Below, piece after piece: positions 1 through 6,996 of a stretch of 10,691 nt of DNA; the first letter of the stretch is position 1, and each line of letters opens with the position of its first letter. Below the pieces are notes generated by a model that was given only the letters and a program-made list of their open reading frames with translations, was not told where the DNA came from and did not search any database. The translations under genes were made by a program, and so were the position numbers. Origin of the DNA: an uncultured Eubacteriales bacterium (GTDB lineage Bacteria; Bacillota; Clostridia; Christensenellales; Borkfalkiaceae); the NCBI GenBank assembly GCA_902767455.1, contig CACXHH010000065.1:1-10691 (forward strand), written 5' to 3'.

Positions 1-13
1 CAGAGGAATTGAC

Positions 14-1036
14 ATGGACGACAAAAAGAAAGCTCTTGACCAGGTGTTGAGCCAGATCGAAAAGCAGTACGGAAAGGGCGCTATCATGAAGCTGAGCGAC
101 GAAGCCAAAGATATGGGCATCGAAACGATATCCACGGGCTGTATCGCTCTCGATATAGCTCTCGGCATCGGCGGAATGCCGCGCGGCAGAATAATAGAAA
201 TATACGGCCCCGAATCTTCGGGTAAGACGACGGTCGCTCTGCACGTCATAGCCGAAACGCAAAAAGCGGGCGGTATCGCCGCGTTTATCGACGCGGAACA
301 CGCGCTCGATCCCACTTACGCCGCAAATCTCGGCGTTGATCTTGACAACTTGTACGTTTCACAACCCGATACGGGCGAACAGGCTCTCGATATAACCGAC
401 AGCTTGGTAAGGAGCGGCGCTGTCGACCTTATCGTTATCGACTCGGTCGCGGCTTTAACGCCTAAGGCTGAAATCGAAGGCGACATGGGCGATTCTCACG
501 TCGGGCTTCAGGCAAGGCTTATGTCGCAGGCTCTCCGTAAGCTTACGGCGATAACCAACAAATCAAAGACTTGCGTAATATTTATAAACCAGCTCCGCGA
601 AAAAGTCGGCGTAATGTTCGGCAACCCCGAAACGACTCCCGGCGGCAAGGCTCTCAAATTCTACTCGAGCATCCGTATCGACGTAAGAAAATCCGATACC
701 TTAAAGGACGCTACGGGTATGATAGGTAACAGAACGAAAGCCAAAATCGTCAAAAACAAACTTGCTCCCCCGTTCAAAACGGCAGAATTCGATATCATCT
801 ACGGCGAAGGCATTTCGCAGTCCGGCTGCATACTCGATATCGGCGTAGAACTCGGGCTCGTCGAAAAAAGCGGCTCCTGGTTTTCCATCAACGGCGAAAA
901 GGTCGCTCAAGGCAGAGAAAAGGCGAGAGATTACCTTAAATCCAACCCCGAAGTTGCCGCGGAGCTCGAACGCGCTATTCGCGACAAACTTCTGAATAAG
1001 TCCGCAGAAAAGAAGGAAGAAGCGGCTGAAGAGTAA
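14..1036 (+). CDS. recA: RecA recombinase
   Basis: RecA is the cytoplasmic DNA-dependent ATPase that polymerises on single-stranded DNA, drives homologous strand exchange and activates LexA self-cleavage in the SOS response. The 340-residue product is of normal family length and looks complete. Visible motifs are the Walker A loop GPESSGKT (65-72), the Walker B strand LIVIDSVAAL (139-148), and the L2 DNA-binding region around GNPETTPGG (203-211) after INQLREKVG. The C-terminus ends in the usual acidic, lysine-rich tail. The ATG is chosen because the N-terminus matches the family and AGAGGA (2-7) lies six bases upstream. The promoter and any LexA box lie outside the window. cysE follows after 66 bases with no convincing terminator between them, so read-through is likely (inference). 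Confidence 0.98.
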   Translation: MDDKKKALDQVLSQIEKQYGKGAIMKLSDEAKDMGIETISTGCIALDIALGIGGMPRGRIIEIYGPESSGKTTVALHVIAETQKAGGIAAFIDAEHALDPTYAANLGVDLDNLYVSQPDTGEQALDITDSLVRSGAVDLIVIDSVAALTPKAEIEGDMGDSHVGLQARLMSQALRKLTAITNKSKTCVIFINQLREKVGVMFGNPETTPGGKALKFYSSIRIDVRKSDTLKDATGMIGNRTKAKIVKNKLAPPFKTAEFDIIYGEGISQSGCILDIGVELGLVEKSGSWFSINGEKVAQGREKARDYLKSNPEVAAELERAIRDKLLNKSAEKKEEAAEE

Positions 1037-1102
1037 TTTATCGTCACTCTTTTACCTTGCGGCGCATATTGTAAACGGGGGCGCGTCCTGCTGTTCGTAA
1101 AT

Positions 1103-2002
1103 ATGAAAAAAAGTACGGAAATAGTTATTAACGAATGTATAGACGGGTTTTTGACCGCGCGCGGCGAAGCTTTGACTACTTGTTCTCAAAGCCGTACGCC
1201 CGATTTGTCGTGCGTTAAGGAACTGCTCGAACTATCCAAAAAGATAGTTTACAGTCGGTTTTTCGCAAACTCCGCGTTTGACGCCGACGAATTTTCGTCC
1301 TGCGTAAAAGAGCTGTACTCTTTGACGGAAGAAGCCGTTTACTCAGTGTTCTGTTACAGGTGCGACAAGTCAAACGGTTGCGGCGACGAAGAAAAATGCC
1401 GTCAAAAAGCTTCCGAAATAGCCGAAAAATTCATTTCGAGCCTTAAAGACGTTTACGAACTCGTAAAACTCGACGTCGAAGCTACGCTCAACGGCGATCC
1501 CGCGGCGCTTTCTCCCGATATCATCATTTTGTGTTATCCGGGCGTTGAAGCCGTGTTCACTTACAGGCTCGCGCACGTTCTCTATACCGTCGGCGTTCCG
1601 CTTATCCCGAGAATGATGACCGAAATCGCGCACTCCAAAACTGGTATAGATATCCATCCGGGCGCGAATATAGGTAAATCCTTCGTTATCGACCACGGTA
1701 CGGGCGTAGTAATAGGCGAAACGACGGTTATAGGCGACAGAGTAAAGCTCTATCAGGGCGTAACGCTCGGCGCTAAATCTCTTGCCGACGCCCGCTCTTT
1801 GGTAGGCGTAAAGCGCCACCCGACCGTTGAAGACGACGTCACGATATATTCGGGCGCGACTATTCTCGGCGGAAAAACGGTAATAGGTAAAGGCGCCGTT
1901 ATCGGAAGCTCGGTCTTTATAACGGCGAGCGTTCCCGCAAACGTCACGGTCGCGGCGGAAAAGCCTAAACTTCGCCTTTACGAGAACGATCCCATCGACT
2001 GA
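1103..2002 (+). CDS. cysE: Serine O-acetyltransferase, long form
   Basis: This enzyme transfers an acetyl group from acetyl-CoA to L-serine, making O-acetylserine for cysteine synthesis in the cytoplasm. The C-terminal half is a left-handed beta-helix of hexapeptide repeats (about 180-275). Residues matching the E. coli CysE catalytic set are visible: D183 in DIHP, H198 in DHGTG and H239 in KRHP. The acceptor loop between GVTLGAK and KRHP is longer than in E. coli CysE, as in the roughly 300-residue long-form enzymes. The N-terminal 120 residues are helical and unusually cysteine-rich (C84, C87, C93, C99). No Shine-Dalgarno sequence lies before the ATG; the next in-frame Met is residue 171, inside the conserved part, so the ATG is kept. 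The gene ends at an intrinsic terminator. Function is confident; the role of the N-terminal cysteines is unknown. Confidence 0.93.
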   Translation: MKKSTEIVINECIDGFLTARGEALTTCSQSRTPDLSCVKELLELSKKIVYSRFFANSAFDADEFSSCVKELYSLTEEAVYSVFCYRCDKSNGCGDEEKCRQKASEIAEKFISSLKDVYELVKLDVEATLNGDPAALSPDIIILCYPGVEAVFTYRLAHVLYTVGVPLIPRMMTEIAHSKTGIDIHPGANIGKSFVIDHGTGVVIGETTVIGDRVKLYQGVTLGAKSLADARSLVGVKRHPTVEDDVTIYSGATILGGKTVIGKGAVIGSSVFITASVPANVTVAAEKPKLRLYENDPID

Positions 2003-2026
2003 TTTTTTTAATAATCGCGTTATACA

Positions 2027-2068
2027 GGGGCTTATACCTTTTTTATAAGGTACGGGCTCCTTTTTTTT
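2027..2068 (+). terminator. Rho-independent terminator after cysE
   Basis: A 14-position stem pairs 2027-2040 with 2047-2060, with three G-U wobbles and one A-C mismatch. It closes a six-base loop and is followed at once by eight T residues (2061-2068). It starts 25 bases after the cysE stop, so it should end the recA-cysE transcript and insulate rny. Confidence 0.9.
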
Positions 2069-2109
2069 GCGCGTAAAAATAGCAAATACTTTGGTTTTAT
2101 ATCGAACCG

Positions 2110-2127
2110 ACCGCATAATTATTCGGT
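2110..2127 (+). promoter_or_regulatory. Near-perfect 18-bp palindrome, possible operator
   Basis: ACCGCATAATTATTCGGT equals its own reverse complement except for one mismatched pair (positions 5 and 14). It contains CATAAT (2114-2119), five of six matches to a sigma-A -10 box, and TTGGTT (2091-2096) lies 17 bases upstream as a poor -35. It may be a regulator site over a weak second promoter for rny, or simply an AT-rich dyad. No regulator is identifiable. Confidence 0.35.
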
Positions 2128-2185
2128 ATGGCGCGCAAATTTAGGCAAAAAATCGAAAAAATGCAATATATTTCTTAAAAAAACG

Positions 2186-2214
2186 TTGACATAATCGAAT
2201 ATATAGTATAAAAT
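2186..2214 (+). promoter_or_regulatory. Sigma-A promoter for rny
   Basis: TTGACA (2186-2191) is a perfect -35 hexamer. After a 17-base spacer comes TAAAAT (2209-2214), five of six matches to the -10 consensus. Initiation is expected near 2221, giving a leader of about 130 bases before the rny ATG. It lies downstream of the cysE terminator, so rny appears to have its own promoter. Confidence 0.8.
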
Positions 2215-2238
2215 ATAAACGTATAAAACTATTTATTG

Positions 2239-2308
2239 TGTCTCGCAGGCGGCGGTGCGAAATAAATTCGTCCGTCGTAAACGGTCGGCAACTATTGCCG
2301 CGGAGACA
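2239..2308 (+). ncRNA. Structured rny leader RNA, predicted three-way junction
   Basis: The rny leader can fold into three stems around a junction. P1 pairs TGTCTC (2239-2244) with GAGACA (2303-2308), perfectly. P2 pairs 2249-2261 with 2267-2278, giving 12 pairs (three of them G-U), one bulged U at 2256 and a five-base loop. P3 pairs CGGCAA (2286-2291) with TTGCCG (2295-2300). Joining strands are 4, 7 and 2 bases. It does not match purine, TPP, SAM or c-di-GMP riboswitch cores as I know them, and no terminator follows. The fold was made by hand; ligand, cleavage or regulatory function is inference. Confidence 0.5.
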
Positions 2309-2337
2309 TTTTCGATATTTTTATAACTTTATATTCC

Positions 2338-2344
2338 GGGAGGT
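2338..2344 (+). promoter_or_regulatory. Ribosome-binding site fixing the rny start
   Basis: GGGAGGT lies eight bases before the ATG at 2352. It decides between that ATG and an in-frame GTG at 2238. The longer reading would add 38 arginine-rich residues with no family resemblance, encoded by the structured leader. Confidence 0.88.
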
Positions 2345-2351
2345 TTGTGAA

Positions 2352-3965
2352 ATGGCAAACTACGCAAGCTTCCTGTTAATGGCGGGCGAGCTCAGTTTAG
2401 GGCTTGCTATCGCGCTGATAGCGGTTGCCGCGGTCGTATTTGCCGCGGTCGGTTACGTTTTAGGAAACAAGATCTCTGAAAAACAGAGAAACAAAAAGTA
2501 CGGCGACGCCAACGAACAAGCCGAAAAAATCAGACAAGAAGCCATACAGGAAAGCAAAAATTACAAAAAAGAAGCCGAAGTCGAACTCAAAGAAGAACAG
2601 ATAAGGCTGCGCAACGAGTTCGAGCGCGAATCGAGAGAAAAACGCTCCGAACTTCAGAAAATGGAACAGCGTCTTAATCAGAAAGACGAACTTCTCAGCA
2701 AAAAAGACTCCAACCTTTTAAAGAAAAACGAAGAACTCGAACAGCAGAAACGCGAGCTTGACAAAAAGCACGCCGAAGCCCAGAAAGTAAAAGAGAAGCT
2801 CGATAAACAAGCCGAGCTTATGACTCAGGAGCTTGAAAAAGTCGCTCAACTCACTCGTGAAGAAGCCAAGCAACAGCTTATCGATACCATCGTCGACGAC
2901 GCGAGAAAGGAAAGCGCCGTAACGGTCAGGACCATCGAAGCCGAAGCCAAAGAAGAAGCCGACAAAAAGGCGAAGGACATTATAAGCCTTGCCATACAGC
3001 GTTGCGCTACCGACCACGCTTCCGAGATAACGGTCACCGCGATCGCGCTTCCCAACGACGATATGAAGGCTCGTATAATCGGTCGTGAAGGCCGTAACAT
3101 AAGAGCCCTCGAAAACGCCACGGGCATAGAACTTATCATCGACGATACGCCCGAAGTCGTAATCGCGTCGGGTTTCGATCCCGTCCGCCGCGAAGTCGCT
3201 CGTTTATCTCTCGAAAGGCTTATTGCCGACGGTCGTATCCATCCCGCAAGGATAGAAGAAACGGTCGAAAAGGTCAAGAAAGAACTCGACCAGCAGATAA
3301 AGCAGAACGGCGAAGAAGCCATGTTCGAAGTGGGGCTTTTCGGTATTCACCCCGAACTCATAAAGACGCTCGGCAAACTCAAATACAGAACGAGTTACGG
3401 TCAGAACGTTTTAAAACACTCTATCGAAGTAGCCTTCCTTGCCGGTCTTATGGCGCAGGAACTGGGCGTTGACGTAAACCTTGCCAAGCGCGGCGGGCTT
3501 TTGCACGATATCGGTAAAGCCGTCGACCACGAACTCGAAGGCACGCACGTTACTCTCGGCGTAGAACTTGCCAAGAAGTACAAAGAGAGCAAGAACGTCA
3601 TCAACTGTATACAGGCTCACCACGGCGACGTCGAACCCAAGACTATAGAAGCCGTTCTCGTTCAGGCGGCGGACGCTATTTCCGGGGCAAGACCGGGCGC
3701 GCGCCGTGAAACGGGCACCAACTACATTAAGAGATTGCAGCAGCTCGAAGAGATCGCCACCAACTTCAAGGGCGTTGAAAAGAGCTACGCTATTCAGGCA
3801 GGCCGTGAAATAAGGGTAGTGGTCAAACCCGAGATGATAGACGATAATCAGGCGATGTTCCTTGCCAAAGATATCGCCAAGAAGATCGAATCGGAACTCG
3901 AATACCCCGGTCAGATCAAGGTCAACGTCATAAGAGAATGGCGCGCCGTAGAATACGCAAAATAA
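2352..3965 (+). CDS. rny: Ribonuclease Y
   Basis: RNase Y is the membrane-anchored endoribonuclease that starts bulk mRNA decay in many Firmicutes and acts within the degradosome-like network. The 537-residue product shows the full family plan. A single N-terminal membrane helix (about 15-37) is followed by a long charged coiled coil (about 42-210), a KH RNA-binding domain with the GREGRNI loop (244-250), and an HD domain whose metal-binding pair is H385-D386 in LLHDIGKA. The end, IREWRAVEYAK, is typical of the family. The length is close to the usual 520 residues and nothing is missing. It has its own promoter, a structured leader and a downstream terminator, so it is probably monocistronic. 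recA and rny are near neighbours in many Firmicutes; here cysE sits between them. Confidence 0.97.
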   Translation: MANYASFLLMAGELSLGLAIALIAVAAVVFAAVGYVLGNKISEKQRNKKYGDANEQAEKIRQEAIQESKNYKKEAEVELKEEQIRLRNEFERESREKRSELQKMEQRLNQKDELLSKKDSNLLKKNEELEQQKRELDKKHAEAQKVKEKLDKQAELMTQELEKVAQLTREEAKQQLIDTIVDDARKESAVTVRTIEAEAKEEADKKAKDIISLAIQRCATDHASEITVTAIALPNDDMKARIIGREGRNIRALENATGIELIIDDTPEVVIASGFDPVRREVARLSLERLIADGRIHPARIEETVEKVKKELDQQIKQNGEEAMFEVGLFGIHPELIKTLGKLKYRTSYGQNVLKHSIEVAFLAGLMAQELGVDVNLAKRGGLLHDIGKAVDHELEGTHVTLGVELAKKYKESKNVINCIQAHHGDVEPKTIEAVLVQAADAISGARPGARRETGTNYIKRLQQLEEIATNFKGVEKSYAIQAGREIRVVVKPEMIDDNQAMFLAKDIAKKIESELEYPGQIKVNVIREWRAVEYAK

Positions 3966-3977
3966 TTGACGATACGA

Positions 3978-4007
3978 ATAAAAAGGGGCGTGATAACCCC
4001 TTTTTAT
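3978..4007 (+). terminator. Intrinsic terminator after rny
   Basis: Eleven consecutive pairs join 3978-3988 (A-rich, then GGGG) with 3997-4007 (CCCC, then TTTTTAT) around an eight-base loop. The T run follows the CCCC arm. Because the A run and T run mirror each other, it could also work on the minus strand. It begins 12 bases after the rny stop. Confidence 0.9.
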
Positions 4008-4028
4008 CATTTTGACGGATATAGTAAA

Positions 4029-4051
4029 TTCGTTTAAGGTATAAATACGAA
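4029..4051 (+). promoter_or_regulatory. Dyad and weak promoter-like sequence before uvrC
   Basis: TTCGT (4029-4033) and ACGAA (4047-4051) form a perfect five-base dyad, extendable by three more pairs with a bulge. TATAAA (4040-4045) lies inside it as a possible -10. The only good -35 candidate, TTGACG (4012-4017), is 22 bases away, too far for a standard promoter. If TATAAA is used, transcription would begin only a few bases before the uvrC ATG. It is not a clear LexA box. Confidence 0.25.
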
Positions 4052-4057
4052 ACTCTG

Positions 4058-5899
4058 ATGAACGAGATCATCTCCGAAAAACTTAAACTTCTTCCCGACC
4101 GCCCCGGCGTGTACGTAATGCTTAACGCCGACGGTCACGTAATCTACGTCGGAAAAGCCAAAGTCCTGAAAAACAGGGTGCGGCAATATTTCCACGCGGG
4201 CGTAAAGACGGATAAAGTAATGGCGATGGTCAACAACATTGCCGACTTTTACTATATAATCACCAACACGGAAATAGACGCGCTTTCGCTCGAAAACAAC
4301 CTTATCAAGAAGTACAAACCGCGCTACAATATCTTGTTGAAGGACGATAAAACGTACCCTTACGTCCGTATCAACGTAAAAGAGCCCTTCCCGCGTATAG
4401 AAGTTACCCGCCGCGTCCGCTTTGACGGCGCGCGCTACTTCGGTCCGTTCATGGGCGGCGTAAGCGTCAGCGAAGTCATCGAAATAGTCAATCGCTGTTT
4501 CGGGTTGAGAACGTGCAAACAAGTTCTTCCCAACAAGAATATCAAGCGCGAGTGCATAAATTATCATATCGGCAGATGTCCGGCTCCCTGTATGAACTAT
4601 ATTTCTCAGCAAGACTACCGCGAACGCGTCGAAAAAGCCGTCGATTTTCTTTCGGGAAACGACGACTGCGCCGAGAAGATACTTCACGAAAAGATGCTTG
4701 CCTACGCCGAAGAAGGTCAGTTCGAGTTCGCTATAGACTGCCGCAACAAACTTGCCGAAATAGACAAGATAAAACAGCGCAAGATAACCGATCTGAACAG
4801 GTTCATAAACGCCGATATAATCGCGCTTGCTTCCGACGGCGTTTACGGCGCCGTCAATATCCTTATCACGCGAAGCGGGCGTATGCAGGGCGGAAAGAAC
4901 TTCTCCGTTCCGTCGGTCGCCACCGACGACAAGTCGACGCTTTCCGAGTTTATTCTCCGCTACTATCGCGACGGAAAGGAGCTTCCCGACGAGATAGTTT
5001 TGGCTTCCGAGTGCGACGACGCGGAAGTTCTCGAAGTCTACTTCAAACAGACTTTCAATAAGTCGGTAAGCATAATCGTTCCCAAACAGGGCGTAAGGCG
5101 GAGCCTTGCCGATATGGCTGAAAACAACGCTCGCGACTATCTTGAAAAGACGGTCGGCGAGATAATGCACAAAAACGACAAGACGGTGACGGCTTGCGCA
5201 AGGCTCAAAGATATTCTTAACTTGTCCAAGTACCCCAAGCGCATGGAATGTTACGATATCTCGAACATTTCGGGCGTGGATAAAGTCGCTTCGATGGTCG
5301 TTTTCACCGACGGCGAAAAGGACGGCAAAGAGTATCGCAGATTTACGATAAAGACGGTCGAAGGCGCAAACGACTTTGCTTCCTTAAAGGAAACTCTCAC
5401 GAGAAGGCTTTTAAAACTCGGCACCGAAGAAGAAGCCCGTTTCCCCAAGCCCGACCTTATAATCATCGACGGCGGCAAAGGTCAGCTATCGTCGGTAAAG
5501 GCCGTTTTCGACGAACTCGGCGTAAAAGATATCGACCTTATCTCGCTTGCCAAGCGTGAAGAAGAGATATTCACTATCCACTCGAATATCCCCGTAGTTC
5601 TTCCGCACAGCGACTACTGTCTGAGGATGTTGCAGGCTATCCGTGACGAATCGCACCGTTTTGCGATAACTTATTTCAGGAGCAAGCACAACAAGCGCAA
5701 TCTCACTTCACGGCTCGACGGGATAAAGGGGATAGGTAAGGTAAAAAAACGCAGCCTTATCGAGCATTTCGGAACGGCTGAAAACGTCGCTCGCGCGGAG
5801 ATGGATGACCTTCTCGAAGTCGAAGGCTTCGGGGAAAAGAACGCTCGGCTCGTGTACGACTATTTCCACGGCGGCGAAACGGAAGGCGACGAAAAATAA
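4058..5899 (+). CDS. uvrC: UvrABC excinuclease subunit C
   Basis: UvrC makes both incisions in nucleotide excision repair after UvrA and UvrB locate the lesion. The 613-residue product is complete. An N-terminal GIY-YIG nuclease domain shows GVY (17-19), IYVGKA (29-34), R40 and E79, for the 3' cut. Cysteines C153, C166, C174 and C178 match the family's iron-sulfur ligands. A UvrB-binding UVR domain lies at about 203-238. The RNase H-like endonuclease for the 5' cut has D400, D439, D471 (DGGKGQL) and H544. Two helix-hairpin-helix DNA-binding motifs lie at about 553-605. The ATG matches the family's first residues, but no Shine-Dalgarno sequence precedes it. rsmD begins 36 bases downstream, so uvrC, rsmD and coaD may form one transcript. 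Adjacency to rny reflects local gene order; I see no functional link. Confidence 0.97.
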   Translation: MNEIISEKLKLLPDRPGVYVMLNADGHVIYVGKAKVLKNRVRQYFHAGVKTDKVMAMVNNIADFYYIITNTEIDALSLENNLIKKYKPRYNILLKDDKTYPYVRINVKEPFPRIEVTRRVRFDGARYFGPFMGGVSVSEVIEIVNRCFGLRTCKQVLPNKNIKRECINYHIGRCPAPCMNYISQQDYRERVEKAVDFLSGNDDCAEKILHEKMLAYAEEGQFEFAIDCRNKLAEIDKIKQRKITDLNRFINADIIALASDGVYGAVNILITRSGRMQGGKNFSVPSVATDDKSTLSEFILRYYRDGKELPDEIVLASECDDAEVLEVYFKQTFNKSVSIIVPKQGVRRSLADMAENNARDYLEKTVGEIMHKNDKTVTACARLKDILNLSKYPKRMECYDISNISGVDKVASMVVFTDGEKDGKEYRRFTIKTVEGANDFASLKETLTRRLLKLGTEEEARFPKPDLIIIDGGKGQLSSVKAVFDELGVKDIDLISLAKREEEIFTIHSNIPVVLPHSDYCLRMLQAIRDESHRFAITYFRSKHNKRNLTSRLDGIKGIGKVKKRSLIEHFGTAENVARAEMDDLLEVEGFGEKNARLVYDYFHGGETEGDEK

Positions 5900-5935
5900 T
5901 CAACTCCGCGAAAAAAATCGGAACAATTATATAAT

Positions 5936-6466
5936 ATGCGAATAATAGGCGGAAAACACAGGGGCAGAAAACTTAAAACTTTTGACGGGACGGACGTTCG
6001 TCCCACTTCCGACCGCGCTCGGGAAGCGCTGTTCAACATTTTGGGCGGTGCACTTTCAGGCACGGAGTTTTACGACGGTTTTTGCGGAAGCGGCGCTGTA
6101 GGGATAGAAGCGTTATCTCGCGGAGCCACGGTCGTTATGACCGATCTTTCGGATAAAAGCGTCAGACTTACCAAAGAAAACCTTGCTTTGACGGGCGAAC
6201 GCGCCGAAGTTATCAAAAGCGACTGCGTTTCCTATCTCAAATCGACGAACAAGACTTTCGACGTAATGTTTTTCGACCCGCCTTACGCTTCAGAAGTGGG
6301 GCTTGCGGCACTCGAAGTCGTTTCCGAACGGTCGCTTTTAAAAGACGGAGGAGTCGTCGTGTACGAAACGGATAAAGAAGTTATAAAAGAGTTTTCGCGC
6401 CTTACCTTTTTGCGTTCGCGAAAATACGGTAAAGCCTATTTTAATTTTTACGGGAAGAAGATATGA
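5936..6466 (+). CDS. rsmD: 16S rRNA (guanine966-N2)-methyltransferase RsmD
   Basis: RsmD methylates the exocyclic N2 of one guanine of 16S rRNA (G966 in E. coli numbering) during small-subunit assembly, using S-adenosylmethionine. The 176-residue protein begins with the typical MRIIGGKHRGRKLK and the VRPTSDRAREALFNIL block (21-36). The S-adenosylmethionine-binding motif is at 45-60 around DGFCGSGAVG, and the catalytic DPPY is at 114-117. Length is slightly under the common 180-190. The start is fixed by the conserved N-terminus although the ribosome-binding site is poor. A TATAAT directly abuts the ATG, where it cannot serve this gene as a promoter. Its stop overlaps the coaD start by four bases, so the two are probably translationally coupled. 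The same pair is ylbH-ylbI in Bacillus subtilis. Confidence 0.95.
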   Translation: MRIIGGKHRGRKLKTFDGTDVRPTSDRAREALFNILGGALSGTEFYDGFCGSGAVGIEALSRGATVVMTDLSDKSVRLTKENLALTGERAEVIKSDCVSYLKSTNKTFDVMFFDPPYASEVGLAALEVVSERSLLKDGGVVVYETDKEVIKEFSRLTFLRSRKYGKAYFNFYGKKI

Positions 6467-6951
6467 CGGTCGGTTACGGATTACGAAAAGACGAAACGTG
6501 CGTTTTCGCGGGCTCTTTCGACCCGCCGCATTTGGGGCACGCGGATATTATCGGCAGATGCAACATGATGTTCGGCAAAGTTATAGTCGCCGTCGGGATA
6601 AACCCCGCCAAGAAGTACCGCTATCCGCTTGAAAAGCGCCTTGAAATGCTCAAAGCGATCTGCGCAAAATACGAAAACGTGACTGTCACGTCTTTTGACG
6701 GTCTGCTCGTCGATTTTTTGAGAGAAGTCGGCACCGTCAACTACGTCCGCGGCATACGCGACGAACGCGACTACGAGTACGAAAAAAAATCTTTCGATTT
6801 TAACGTATCTAAGATGAGCGAAATCAACACCGTCTTTTTAAAATGCTCGAAGGAGTATAAGAACGTCAGTTCGACGGCTGTGAAAATCGCCATCGACAGC
6901 GGCAAAAACCTTGACAAGCTTTTGCCGAGAGAGATAATTCCGTTGCTGTAA
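6463..6951 (+). CDS. coaD: Phosphopantetheine adenylyltransferase CoaD
   Basis: CoaD transfers AMP from ATP to 4'-phosphopantetheine, giving dephospho-CoA, the next-to-last step of coenzyme A synthesis. The 162-residue protein shows the nucleotidyltransferase loop GSFDPPHLGH (17-26), then NPAKK (48-52), FDGLLVDF (78-85), RGIRDERDYEYE (96-107) and VSSTAVK (135-141), in the CoaD order. Two oddities stand out. The first signature residue is His (HLGH) where CoaD usually has Thr (TxGH), so the loop looks like NadD. There are also about 11 extra N-terminal residues with no alternative start before Met34. Length and the later motifs favour CoaD strongly over NadD. The start overlaps the rsmD stop (ATGA), with a purine-rich GGGAAGAAG just upstream. 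The last codons form part of a terminator stem. Confidence 0.92.
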   Translation: MTVGYGLRKDETCVFAGSFDPPHLGHADIIGRCNMMFGKVIVAVGINPAKKYRYPLEKRLEMLKAICAKYENVTVTSFDGLLVDFLREVGTVNYVRGIRDERDYEYEKKSFDFNVSKMSEINTVFLKCSKEYKNVSSTAVKIAIDSGKNLDKLLPREIIPLL

Positions 6952-6964
6952 AGCGGCGGTTTTT
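6940..6964 (+). terminator. Terminator overlapping the coaD stop codon
   Basis: CCGTTGC (6940-6946) pairs with GCGGCGG (6953-6959), seven pairs with two G-U wobbles, around a six-base loop that contains the TAA stop. Five T residues follow (6960-6964), then an A and more T. It should end the uvrC-rsmD-coaD transcript. I see no comparable terminator for ylbJ arriving from the other strand. Confidence 0.7.
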
Positions 6965-6996
6965 ATTTGTCTTAAAGGCGTTTGAAGGGCGGAACG

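Noticed and set aside
1370..2116. Long open frame on the minus strand (248 codons) opposite cysE
   Set aside because: It is a shadow of the strongly conserved cysE frame and crosses its terminator; the product is arginine/tyrosine-rich with no domain and no ribosome-binding site.
2128..2178. 16-codon open frame (MARKFRQKIEKMQYIS) upstream of the rny promoter
   Set aside because: No ribosome-binding site and no good promoter; a frame this short is expected by chance.
2238..2351. N-terminal extension of RNase Y from GTG at 2238
   Set aside because: No ribosome-binding site, arginine-rich sequence unlike the family, and it covers the structured leader; GGGAGGT at 2338 supports the ATG at 2352.
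4012..4040. TTGACG with TAAGGT as a standard promoter for uvrC
   Set aside because: The -10 matches only three of six consensus bases; kept only as a weak note in the dyad entry.
4034..5170. Long open frame on the minus strand (378 codons) opposite uvrC
   Set aside because: It mirrors uvrC codon bias; the predicted protein has no recognisable motif and its frame runs through conserved uvrC domains.
5930..5935. Perfect TATAAT directly before the rsmD ATG
   Set aside because: No -35 at the right distance, and transcription would begin inside rsmD, so it is not a useful promoter for this gene.
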